Assembly: GCF_002410825.1 (NCBI RefSeq)
Contig: NZ_DHOS01000001.1
Coordinates: 48,413-112,412, forward strand
Direction of reading: 5' to 3'
DNA: 64,000 nucleotides
Source: Proteiniphilum sp. UBA5384
GTDB taxonomy: Bacteria; Bacteroidota; Bacteroidia; Bacteroidales; Dysgonomonadaceae
Positions 8,695 through 16,319 of this stretch are shown piece after piece. The notes beneath the pieces were generated by a model, which was not told where the DNA came from, did not search any database, and saw nothing but the letters and a program-made list of their open reading frames with translations. The translations under genes were made by a program, and so were the position numbers. Positions within the stretch are counted from its first letter, which is position 1. Every line of letters starts with the position of its first letter.

Positions 8695-10155
8695 ATGATC
8701 TATCAGGGAAATAACGAAGTATCGGAAAAGGGGAAGGTGGATAAGCCGACTCTTATCTTTTATATCCTTTTTGTATTACTTGGATGGCTCAATATATATG
8801 CGGCAAGCTTCGACCTGGAAAATGCGACCGGATTGTTTGATCTCTCCACTCGGGCAGGTATGCAATTGGTATGGATTGGTACTTCGTTCCTGCTGGCTTT
8901 TGCCTTGTTGAAGATTGATACGGGATTTTATGAGACCTATGCATTTCTCTTTTATCTGGTAGGTATTGTATTGCTCATCGTTACGCTTATAGTGGCCCAG
9001 GATATCAACGGATCCCGCTCGTGGTTGATTATAGGTCCGGTGAGGCTTCAACCGGCCGAATTCATGAAGTTTATTATTGCCCTGGCACTGGCCAAGGTGT
9101 TCAATTCCTATACTTTCCGCCTGATGGAGCGGAAAAACCTGTTGCTGATCAGTGCGATCATCCTTTTGCCGGTCTTTTTGGTCATTGCGCAGAGCGAGAC
9201 AGGTACCGCATTGGTTTACCTGAGTTTTATACTGGTACTTTACCGGGAAGGATTGCCGGGAGGATTCCTTTTCATGGGTATAGCTGCGATTATCTATTTT
9301 ATTTTGGGGATCAGGTTCTCAGATACGCAAATGGGGGCATTGTCAGTAGGAGAGTTTGTCACGGTAATCCTTATCATTATCTTTTCGGCTGCCATGATAT
9401 GGAATTATATCAAACGCCTCAATACATCGCTCATCCTTCTCTTCTCGGTAGGAGCTCTCTTCCTGGTGGCTTTTGTGGTTTCACTCTTTTCGGTGAAGAT
9501 AGATTGGGGGATAGTCGCTATCATAGCGCTGGCTTTTACGGCACTCTACCTGCTTTTTTATTTTATCCGATACAGGAAAAGGACATATCTCTATATTTTC
9601 CTGTTTTTGATAGGTTCTTTTGCCTTTGTAGAATCGGCGGAATATGTATTCTATAACGTACTCCAACCCCACCAGCAGATGCGTATCAAGGTGACCTTGG
9701 GGATGGAACAGGATCTGAGTGGAGCCGGTTACCATGTGGGACAGTCTAAAATAGCTATCGGATCGGGAGGACTCACCGGAAAAGGATTTTTGAACGGGAC
9801 CCAGACAAAACTCAAATATGTACCCGAACAGGATACCGATTTTATTTTCTGCACGATAGGCGAAGAGCATGGATTTATCGGGGCGACCCTGGTTTTGATC
9901 CTGATGATGTTTTTTGTACTCCGGTTGCTCCGTTTGGCAGAGCGACAGACAACAATGTTTGGACGCACTTATGGATATGGAGTGGCAAGTGTCTTCCTGT
10001 TCCATATAATGGTCAACATCGGTATGGTAATCGGTATTATGCCGGTGATTGGTATCCCTTTGCCTTTCTTCAGTTATGGAGGTTCTTCCCTTTGGGGATT
10101 TACCATTTTGCTTTTTATCTTTCTCCGGATTGATAAATCGAGGAAGCGGAACTGA
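8695..10155 (+). CDS. rodA: Peptidoglycan glycosyltransferase RodA
   Basis: 486-residue SEDS-family polytopic membrane protein with roughly ten or more helices. It polymerises lipid II glycan strands with its PBP2 partner, encoded 15 bases upstream. Visible SEDS motifs include NGSRSW followed by RLQPAEF, QSETGTA, and the C-terminal GIPLPFFSYGGSS. It is longer than E. coli RodA (370 residues) because of an insert of extra hydrophobic segments around residues 210-310, as is usual in Bacteroidales RodA. Confidence 0.95.
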   Translation: MIYQGNNEVSEKGKVDKPTLIFYILFVLLGWLNIYAASFDLENATGLFDLSTRAGMQLVWIGTSFLLAFALLKIDTGFYETYAFLFYLVGIVLLIVTLIVAQDINGSRSWLIIGPVRLQPAEFMKFIIALALAKVFNSYTFRLMERKNLLLISAIILLPVFLVIAQSETGTALVYLSFILVLYREGLPGGFLFMGIAAIIYFILGIRFSDTQMGALSVGEFVTVILIIIFSAAMIWNYIKRLNTSLILLFSVGALFLVAFVVSLFSVKIDWGIVAIIALAFTALYLLFYFIRYRKRTYLYIFLFLIGSFAFVESAEYVFYNVLQPHQQMRIKVTLGMEQDLSGAGYHVGQSKIAIGSGGLTGKGFLNGTQTKLKYVPEQDTDFIFCTIGEEHGFIGATLVLILMMFFVLRLLRLAERQTTMFGRTYGYGVASVFLFHIMVNIGMVIGIMPVIGIPLPFFSYGGSSLWGFTILLFIFLRIDKSRKRN

Positions 10156-10177
10156 GGGCAGTCAGGCAAAAAAAATG

Positions 10178-10185
10178 TAATTTTG
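10178..10185 (+). promoter_or_regulatory. -7 promoter element before the SDR gene
   Basis: TAATTTTG matches TAnnTTTG and sits 32 bases before the start codon. No clear -33 box is seen. It suggests the SDR gene is transcribed apart from the mre operon. Confidence 0.5.
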
Positions 10186-10217
10186 TGGTAAATAGGAGTT
10201 GTAAATAGAATAGGTGT

Positions 10218-10997
10218 ATGAGAAAAACGGCATTAATTACGGGGGCATCTAAGGGGATAGGAAAAGAGTTGGCATTCATCTTTGCAGAGAACCAATGCGA
10301 TCTGATTCTTACAGCCCGTAGTGGCGACAGGCTGGCGCAACTGAAAGAACAACTGGAGGATGGTTATGGCATCTCTGTATATCCTGTTGTAGGAGATCTC
10401 TCCCTGCCCGGTGCCGCAGAAGCACTTTTCCGGGAGGTGAAAGACAAAGGGATGGAAGTGGATTATCTAGTCAATAATGCCGGTTTTGGTGATTATGGAT
10501 TATTTGCCGATACTCCCTGGCATCGTTATGAGGAAATGATAACATTGAACATCACCTCGCTCTCACATTTAATGCACTTGTTTATACAGGAATGGAAAGG
10601 CCGGAAAAGAGGAAAGATATTAAATCTCTCCTCTACGGCTGCATTTCAACCCGGACCGATGATGGCGGTCTACTTCGCTACCAAGGCATTTGTACTCAGC
10701 TTGTCGGAGGCCGTGGGAAATGAATTGAGAAAAGAGGGTATTACTATTACCGCGCTCTGCCCGGGGCCTACCAGTACTTATTTTGGTGAAGTATCGAAGA
10801 TGAATGCATCCCAATTGGTGAAGAACGTAAAGATTGCCGATGCCAGGGCAGTGGCAGAACTGGGATTCAAGGCCATGATGAAGGGAAAACCCGCCGTCAT
10901 TCAAGGCTCTATGAATAAACTGGCTCCTTTTAGTATCCGTTTCCTGCCAAGGAAATGGGTTACACGCCTTTCGGCAAAAGTAATGCAACATCAATAA
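10218..10997 (+). CDS. Short-chain dehydrogenase/reductase (SDR)
   Basis: 259-residue classical SDR, NAD(P)-dependent oxidoreductase in the cytoplasm. Rossmann glycine motif GASKGIG at residues 8-14, NNAG near residue 89, catalytic Ser in LNLSSTAA and the YFATK (Y-x-x-x-K) pair near residues 150-154. Basic residues after beta-2 (TARSGDR) favour NADP(H). The family is close to DltE/YqjQ-like oxidoreductases of unknown substrate. Nothing in the flanks indicates the substrate. Confidence 0.88.
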   Translation: MRKTALITGASKGIGKELAFIFAENQCDLILTARSGDRLAQLKEQLEDGYGISVYPVVGDLSLPGAAEALFREVKDKGMEVDYLVNNAGFGDYGLFADTPWHRYEEMITLNITSLSHLMHLFIQEWKGRKRGKILNLSSTAAFQPGPMMAVYFATKAFVLSLSEAVGNELRKEGITITALCPGPTSTYFGEVSKMNASQLVKNVKIADARAVAELGFKAMMKGKPAVIQGSMNKLAPFSIRFLPRKWVTRLSAKVMQHQ

Positions 10998-11037
10998 GGG
11001 GTGTATTATATATAGCCTTCATTTAAATCACACAGCA

Positions 11038-12387
11038 ATGAAACTGCTTGGATTCATATGGTTAACGGGGCTGTTTACTATAGCGATGGTCCATCGGGCT
11101 CAATGCTATCCTGCCGACTCGCTTTTATTCTACTTTAAACAGGTGGAGGATGCCACTTTTCGTTATCAGAGTCTCTGGGATAAGGATATATACGGTCCTG
11201 TACTTCTGGTGGATCCGGAAACCAGGGAGGTATATGCCAACCGGGTCGATGCAGAAGGTATCTTGAATTGTATGAATGGCATTTATACGGGGATACTTCC
11301 GCTCGAAGTTACTATTTCTAATACGGATATCCAATGGAATGGTACCCACTGGGCAATGATAAAGTTACCCTTGTCTGCCAACGCCTACGATCGCATTGAT
11401 CTTATTACCCACGAACTGTTTCATGTGGCTCAACCTTCACTCGGTTTCCAGATTAGAAGAGAAGAAAATAAACATTTGGATATCAGAGAAGGGAGGATAT
11501 ATCTCCGTCTTGAAATGGCCGCCCTGAAGGCTGCGCTGAAAGCCCAAAGATTTAACCGTGCCGAAGAACATCTCAGGAATGCGTTGATTTTTCGAAAATA
11601 TCGTCAAATGCTTTACAGAGGGTCCGAGACAACGGAAAACAGCCTGGAATTACTGGAAGGATTAGCCTCATACACCGGACAGATAATGAGCGGAAGGGAT
11701 AAATGGCAATGGCGGGAGTATCTTGTCAGCCGCATCGATATATTTGAAAAAGTTCCTTCATTTGTACGTTCGTTTGCTTATGAAACGATACCTGTATATG
11801 GTTTTTTTCTCTATCAAAAAGATAATCATTGGAATAAAGGGATGAATGCAGATACCCAATTGACGGAATTCTTGTCCGAGGCATTTGGCGTAGATAGGCG
11901 TATTCTGTTGCAATCGTATGTAAAGCAGGTGGCCGAAGAATATAATGGACGCATAATTATCGATGAGGAGAACAAAAGGGAGTTAACTCAGAATACATTG
12001 ATCGATTTCTATCGTGAGAAGTTCTTTGAACGGCCGCACCTTGAGATACGGTTGGAAGATATGAACATGTCGTTCGATCTCCAGAAGCTGGTCCCTCTTG
12101 ATGAGGATGAAGGAACGGTTTACCCCTCTATCACCCTGAGTGATAAGTGGGGGATCCTTACCGTGAAAAGAGGAGGTGCCCTGCTGAGGGACGATTGGCG
12201 GTGGGTGATTGTTTCTGAGCCATTAACAATCAGTGAGAAAGAAATAACGGGAGAGGGGTGGACTATTGCACTCAATGAGGGATACCAGGTGATTCAAAAT
12301 TCTCAGGGTAATTATCATATTTCAAAAAAGAATACAACTCAATTGCCGGAAGATGGAAAATTTGTCCCGGAGGAAAAGAGCGAATGA
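11038..12387 (+). CDS. Secreted HExxH protein, putative zinc peptidase
   Basis: 449 residues with an N-terminal signal peptide (hydrophobic residues about 4-20, Ala-x-Cys-like end) so it is exported. I do not recognise a named family. The segment ITHELFHVAQ places H125-E126-x-x-H129 in a zinc-peptidase context, and LLEGLASYTG near residues 205-214 offers the third Glu ligand, giving the gluzincin arrangement HExxH...E. The C-terminal quarter (from about 345) is beta-rich and looks non-catalytic. No close operon partner: 40 bases after the SDR gene, 63 bases before the YgbA gene. It could be a real peptidase or a catalytically dead homolog. Confidence 0.65.
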   Translation: MKLLGFIWLTGLFTIAMVHRAQCYPADSLLFYFKQVEDATFRYQSLWDKDIYGPVLLVDPETREVYANRVDAEGILNCMNGIYTGILPLEVTISNTDIQWNGTHWAMIKLPLSANAYDRIDLITHELFHVAQPSLGFQIRREENKHLDIREGRIYLRLEMAALKAALKAQRFNRAEEHLRNALIFRKYRQMLYRGSETTENSLELLEGLASYTGQIMSGRDKWQWREYLVSRIDIFEKVPSFVRSFAYETIPVYGFFLYQKDNHWNKGMNADTQLTEFLSEAFGVDRRILLQSYVKQVAEEYNGRIIIDEENKRELTQNTLIDFYREKFFERPHLEIRLEDMNMSFDLQKLVPLDEDEGTVYPSITLSDKWGILTVKRGGALLRDDWRWVIVSEPLTISEKEITGEGWTIALNEGYQVIQNSQGNYHISKKNTTQLPEDGKFVPEEKSE

Positions 12388-12450
12388 ATTTGGAAGAGAA
12401 GGGGATTTTGGTTAATTTTACGTTGAATTTGAAGTGAAAAAGGAAAGTGG

Positions 12451-12795
12451 ATGAACGAAGGAGAAAAAAAAGTTGTCAGCAAAATGATTTTTCTATACTG
12501 CCGTTCAAAGCATGGCTCTGTGAAGGAGTTATGTATAGAGTGTGGGGCTTTGGAACGATATGCTTTACAGCGATTGGAGAAGTGCCGCTATGGTGAGGAT
12601 AAACCTACGTGTGCAACCTGTCCGGTTCATTGCTATAGAAGTGATATGCGGATGAAGATTAAAGAGGTGATGCGTTTTTCCGGGCCCCGAATGATGTTTT
12701 TTCATCCCCTGGATACTATCCGTCATTACTGCCAGGAGATTAGGCGTAATCGTAATTATGCGGCAAAAAATAGAATAAATAACAAAAATAGTTGA
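12451..12795 (+). CDS. ygbA: YgbA-type 'nitrous oxide-stimulated promoter' family protein
   Basis: 114 residues. The Cys pattern is that of the YgbA_NO family (PF11756): C in FLYCRSKH, then ELCIECG, the C-x-Y-G element CRYGEDKPTC, CATCPVHCY and the C-terminal FSGPRMMFFHP and DTIRH segments. In enterobacteria ygbA is derepressed by nitric oxide through NsrR and helps recovery from nitrosative stress; the numerous Cys residues suggest metal or Fe-S binding (inference). The stop codon TGA overlaps the TTG start of the next gene (TTGA), so the two are translationally coupled. Confidence 0.85.
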   Translation: MNEGEKKVVSKMIFLYCRSKHGSVKELCIECGALERYALQRLEKCRYGEDKPTCATCPVHCYRSDMRMKIKEVMRFSGPRMMFFHPLDTIRHYCQEIRRNRNYAAKNRINNKNS

Positions 12796-13664
12796 GATTG
12801 TTAGACAAATATTGTGTTATGGCTGATGTGCTCGTAGAGCATAATTCGCTTATCCCCGTATTGAACCGTTTTGGGATACATCTTGGCGTGGGTAACAAAA
12901 CCATTCTCGAACTTTGTGATGAATATGACCTTAATCCTGATTTCATCCTTACGGTGTTGAATGTCTATCTTGATAACAACTATATTCCCGATGCATCGCT
13001 CCCCCTGTTCGATACCGAATTGATTGCAGACTATTTTCAATGTACGGTGGAAAACTATATCCACGAACTTATTCCCAATATTGGAAGACACTTGAATGCC
13101 TTTATTGCAATGAGTGGTCCCGAGAATAAAGAATTGGGAATATTCAATAACCTTTTTCTGAAATTCAAGGAGAAAATGACAGAGCATTTGCAGAATCAGA
13201 CGCTCTTTGATGATGACTTCCCCTATGAGTTACTGCACGATCTGAAAAATATTCTGATCAGGCATTTTTCCAAAGAGTTCAACCAAAATCTTATATATGC
13301 CGTCATTTTTTCAGTTCATTCGCTGGAGAGTGATTTATCGGCCCACAACAGATTACGGGAGAAAGTACTTCGTCCTAAACTCGAAGAGTTAGACTCAAGG
13401 AGCATCCGCCATCTGCACGAGGCTATCTCCGAAGAGCATACCCAACATCAGGTACATCACGGTCATCAACTTACAAACCGGGAAGAAGAGATTCTCCGGC
13501 TTATTGTGACCGGTCATATTAACAAGGAAATTGCCGAGAAGTTAAATATCAGTCATAATACAGTACTTACGCATCGGAAAAACATTATTGCAAAGACCGG
13601 AATTAAAACCGTTTCCGGGCTTACTTTCTACGCTATCCGAAAAGGATTGATACCAATGCAATAA
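12792..13664 (+). CDS. Hemerythrin-like sensor fused to LuxR-type DNA-binding domain
   Basis: 290 residues from TTG at 12792, chosen because TTGA overlaps the upstream stop and because residues 5-60 (DKYCVMADVLVEH, then FGIHLGVGN) align with the ScdA/RIC N-terminal domain; ATG at 12819 would cut into it. The Cys pair usual in that domain is absent. The middle (about 80-210) is all-helical with H91/H100, H132, H158 and H185 spaced like the di-iron His ligands of RIC/YtfE; the usual Glu after H132 is Gln136. The C-terminus (about 225-288) is a LuxR/GerE helix-turn-helix: LTNREEEILRLI, then NKEIAEKLNISHNTVLTHRK. No receiver domain is present. It is probably a transcription factor that senses NO, O2 or peroxide through a non-heme iron or iron-free relic of the hemerythrin fold (inference). 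Confidence 0.8.
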   Translation: MRLLDKYCVMADVLVEHNSLIPVLNRFGIHLGVGNKTILELCDEYDLNPDFILTVLNVYLDNNYIPDASLPLFDTELIADYFQCTVENYIHELIPNIGRHLNAFIAMSGPENKELGIFNNLFLKFKEKMTEHLQNQTLFDDDFPYELLHDLKNILIRHFSKEFNQNLIYAVIFSVHSLESDLSAHNRLREKVLRPKLEELDSRSIRHLHEAISEEHTQHQVHHGHQLTNREEEILRLIVTGHINKEIAEKLNISHNTVLTHRKNIIAKTGIKTVSGLTFYAIRKGLIPMQ

Positions 13665-13793
13665 TCTTCTTTATAGCCTGAAATACTTTTTTAGGGGCTC
13701 TTCGTTCTTTTCTCCATAAATAATAGTGAAAAGAGAGTATGTGAAAAAGTGCAATTAAGACGATAAATACTTTTTAAAGAGAATAAAAAGCGT

Positions 13794-13801
13794 TATTTTT
13801 G
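13794..13801 (+). promoter_or_regulatory. -7 promoter element for mutA
   Basis: TATTTTTG fits TAnnTTTG, 56 bases before the mutA start, in a 192-base gap with no gene. No cobalamin riboswitch-like structure was seen in the gap. Confidence 0.45.
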
Positions 13802-13856
13802 TTCTCTTTTAGAGACCGTAGAAGCTTAATCAAAATAATAAATAAACAAGTGAACT

Positions 13857-15752
13857 ATGAGTAATCAGAGAGAGAAACTTTTCACCGGTTTTCCTCCCGT
13901 TTCCACTGAAGAGTGGATGGAAGTCATTACAAAGGACCTGAAAGGGGCCGATTTCCAGAAAAAACTGGTGTGGAGAACCAATGAAGGGTTCAATGTAAAT
14001 CCTTTTTATCGTGCAGAAGATATAGAAGGATCCCGGGCGGCTGAAAACCTGCCCGGACAATTCCCTTATGTGCGCAGCACCAGAAAGGATAACAAGTGGT
14101 ATGTGCGCCAGGAAATCAATGTGAAGGATTTTACAGAAGCAAACAAAAAAGCACTTACCTTACTCGAAAAGGGTATTACCTCCTTTGGATTTCGTTTGCC
14201 GAAGAATGAACTTTCGGCAGAGAATCTGGAGATACTGCTTCAGGGGATTTCGCCCGACAAGGTGGAGTTGAATTTCAGCACCTGCATCTCGCGTACTATC
14301 GATCTGGCACGCTTAGTAGTGGATTATGTCAAATCACGAAACCTCAACGTGATGGAATGTTTTGGCTCCATAGAATTCGATCCTTTCAGGAAGATATTGA
14401 AAAAAGGAGTCGATGAACCCGACTGGATCGAAAAGGCAGTGGAGATGGTAAAGATTACGGCACCGCTTCCCCGTTATCGTGCTATCACGGTCTCGGGAGA
14501 CAGGATGAACGACGCAGGAGCATACAGTTACCAGGAGTTGGGATATAGCCTCTCTTACGGTAATCAGGTGTTGTCGGCGCTGATAGAAAATGGCGTTGAT
14601 CCTTCTACAGCAGCCAAAAAGATAAAATTTGAATTAGGAGTGGGCGCCAATTATTTTATGGAAATCGCAAAATTTCGTGCAGCACGCTGGTTGTGGGCTG
14701 AGATTGTGAATGCGTATAAACCGTCCTGTTCACATGATTGCGACAACAAAGCTTCTGACGGTACCTGCCGTTGTGCGGCAAAAATGAATATTCATGCTGT
14801 CACTTCACGATTTAATCAATCGCTGTATGACCCTTATGTGAATATGTTACGCACTCAAACAGAGGCAATGTCTGCTACTATTGGTGCGGTCGATTCACTT
14901 ACGGTGCGTCCTTTTGATGAAGCATTCGAAACTGCCACCGCTTTTGCGGAACGGATTGCAGTTAACCAGCAACTATTGCTGAAAGAAGAATCTCATTTTG
15001 ACAAAATTACAGATCCTTCGTCCGGATCATACTATATCGAAACACTGACAGCAGCACTCGCTGAACAGTCGTGGAAATTGTTCCTCGACACCGAAGAGTC
15101 CGGTTTCTATGAAGCTCTTAAAGCTGGTACGGTACAGGATGCAGTCAATGCGTCGGCCAATACCCGTTTCAATGCAGTAGCCAATCGCCGTGAGATATTG
15201 CTGGGAACCAATCAATATCCTAACTTTAGTGAGACTATGAACGCTAAGATAGAAGATAAGTCATGCCACTGCGGTTGCGGAAGCAATGATGTGCAGGATA
15301 GACCGCTCAAACGACTCAATACACGCCGTCTGTCCAATGCTTTCGATACACTGCGTCTTGCTACCGAACAAAGCACTAAACGCCCTAAGGTGTTTATGCT
15401 GACCATTGGAAACTTGGCTATGCGGCTAGCGCGTTCTCAGTTCTCAAGTAATTTCTTTGCTTGTGCCGGATACGAACTTATTGACAACCTCGGATTCAAG
15501 ACGGTAGAAGAAGGGATAAATGCTGCACGTGCCAAAGAGGCTGATGTGGTAGTCCTTTGCTCGAGCGATGACGAATATGCTACTTTGGCTCCCGAAGCTT
15601 ATAATCTTCTTAAAGGAGGAAAAGAAATCTTGGTTGTAGCCGGTGCTCCCGCCTGTGCGGATGATCTCAAAGCAATCGGAATCGAACATTTTATCAATGT
15701 ACGCAGTAATGTATTGGAGACTTTGAAAGCGTTTAATGAGAAGCTTTTGTAG
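13857..15752 (+). CDS. mutA: Methylmalonyl-CoA mutase small subunit
   Basis: 631 residues. Non-catalytic partner of MutB in the adenosylcobalamin-dependent interconversion of succinyl-CoA and (R)-methylmalonyl-CoA, used in propionate formation. It has the TIM-barrel-like mutase domain (about 40-460, with GANYFMEIAKFRAARWLWAE-type helix and SGSYYIE) and a degenerate cobalamin-binding Rossmann domain (about 500-630) without DxHxxG, as expected of a small subunit. Two Cys-rich insertions are odd: C291, C295, C304, C306 in the loop after the RAARWLWAE helix, and C470, C472, C474 between the two domains. The UbiA-like fragment and mutB follow. Confidence 0.94.
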   Translation: MSNQREKLFTGFPPVSTEEWMEVITKDLKGADFQKKLVWRTNEGFNVNPFYRAEDIEGSRAAENLPGQFPYVRSTRKDNKWYVRQEINVKDFTEANKKALTLLEKGITSFGFRLPKNELSAENLEILLQGISPDKVELNFSTCISRTIDLARLVVDYVKSRNLNVMECFGSIEFDPFRKILKKGVDEPDWIEKAVEMVKITAPLPRYRAITVSGDRMNDAGAYSYQELGYSLSYGNQVLSALIENGVDPSTAAKKIKFELGVGANYFMEIAKFRAARWLWAEIVNAYKPSCSHDCDNKASDGTCRCAAKMNIHAVTSRFNQSLYDPYVNMLRTQTEAMSATIGAVDSLTVRPFDEAFETATAFAERIAVNQQLLLKEESHFDKITDPSSGSYYIETLTAALAEQSWKLFLDTEESGFYEALKAGTVQDAVNASANTRFNAVANRREILLGTNQYPNFSETMNAKIEDKSCHCGCGSNDVQDRPLKRLNTRRLSNAFDTLRLATEQSTKRPKVFMLTIGNLAMRLARSQFSSNFFACAGYELIDNLGFKTVEEGINAARAKEADVVVLCSSDDEYATLAPEAYNLLKGGKEILVVAGAPACADDLKAIGIEHFINVRSNVLETLKAFNEKLL

Positions 15753-15765
15753 AAAAGGATACTGG

Positions 15766-16254
15766 ATGTTGTCGGTATCGGTATCACCGGTATTGGTGGC
15801 TATATCCTACCTTTTTTATCTCCATAAAAAGAGTGGAATAGTTGGGCTGTCACTCTGGCCGGTATTACTCGTGATCACGCCCCCGGGGTTGCTCATTATG
15901 GCCATGTTGCATGCCGGAAATACGCGCGATATGCTACAGGATAAGGAGGGGGGCATACGAACCCGAGCCATGAAGATGGGATTGGAAGGTTCTCAGATTG
16001 CTTATCAGACATTGCTGCTGGTGGCTTACCTACTGATTACCATCATGGTGATGATACAGATGTTGGACAGCTGGGTTTTCCTGGTACTACTCAGTTTTCC
16101 GCTTGCCATTAAAAATCTCAAACTGATGAAAAGAGCAACTATGGACGATCTGGGAATTATCCGTTTTTTGGATACCTATACAGCCCGGTTAGTTTTGATT
16201 TTCAGTTTATTGATGGTGGCTGGCAACTTGATCGCTTCTCTTACATACGATTAA
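15766..16254 (+). pseudogene. C-terminal half of a UbiA/MenA-like prenyltransferase
   Basis: 162 residues from ATG at 15766 (an in-frame ATG at 15736 overlaps mutA). Residues 25-160 align with the C-terminal half of MenA: AGNTRDMLQDKEGG carries the second aspartate motif D55-x-x-x-D59, followed by three or four membrane helices and the LPLAIK-like helix start. The N-terminal half with the first Asp-rich motif (NDxxD) is missing, so this is about half of the usual 290-300 residues. There is no room for the missing part, as mutA ends 13 bases upstream. It is either a remnant or a reduced membrane protein maintained inside the mut operon; the open frame is intact, with no stop or frameshift. Confidence 0.6.
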
Positions 16255-16319
16255 ATAATTAGACTAACGCCAACGGTCCTGAATCTTGATTCCCGGCTCT
16301 TGGCTCTAAATGAAAAAAT

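Noticed and set aside
9021..9656. 211-codon frame overlapping rodA in another frame on the same strand
   Set aside because: RodA motifs are in the other frame throughout; this frame has no start region and Cys/Arg/Gly-rich shadow composition.
13665..13856. Possible cobalamin riboswitch before the B12-dependent mutase genes
   Set aside because: The 192-base gap is AT-rich with no stable multi-stem structure or B12-box-like sequence; only a promoter element is seen.
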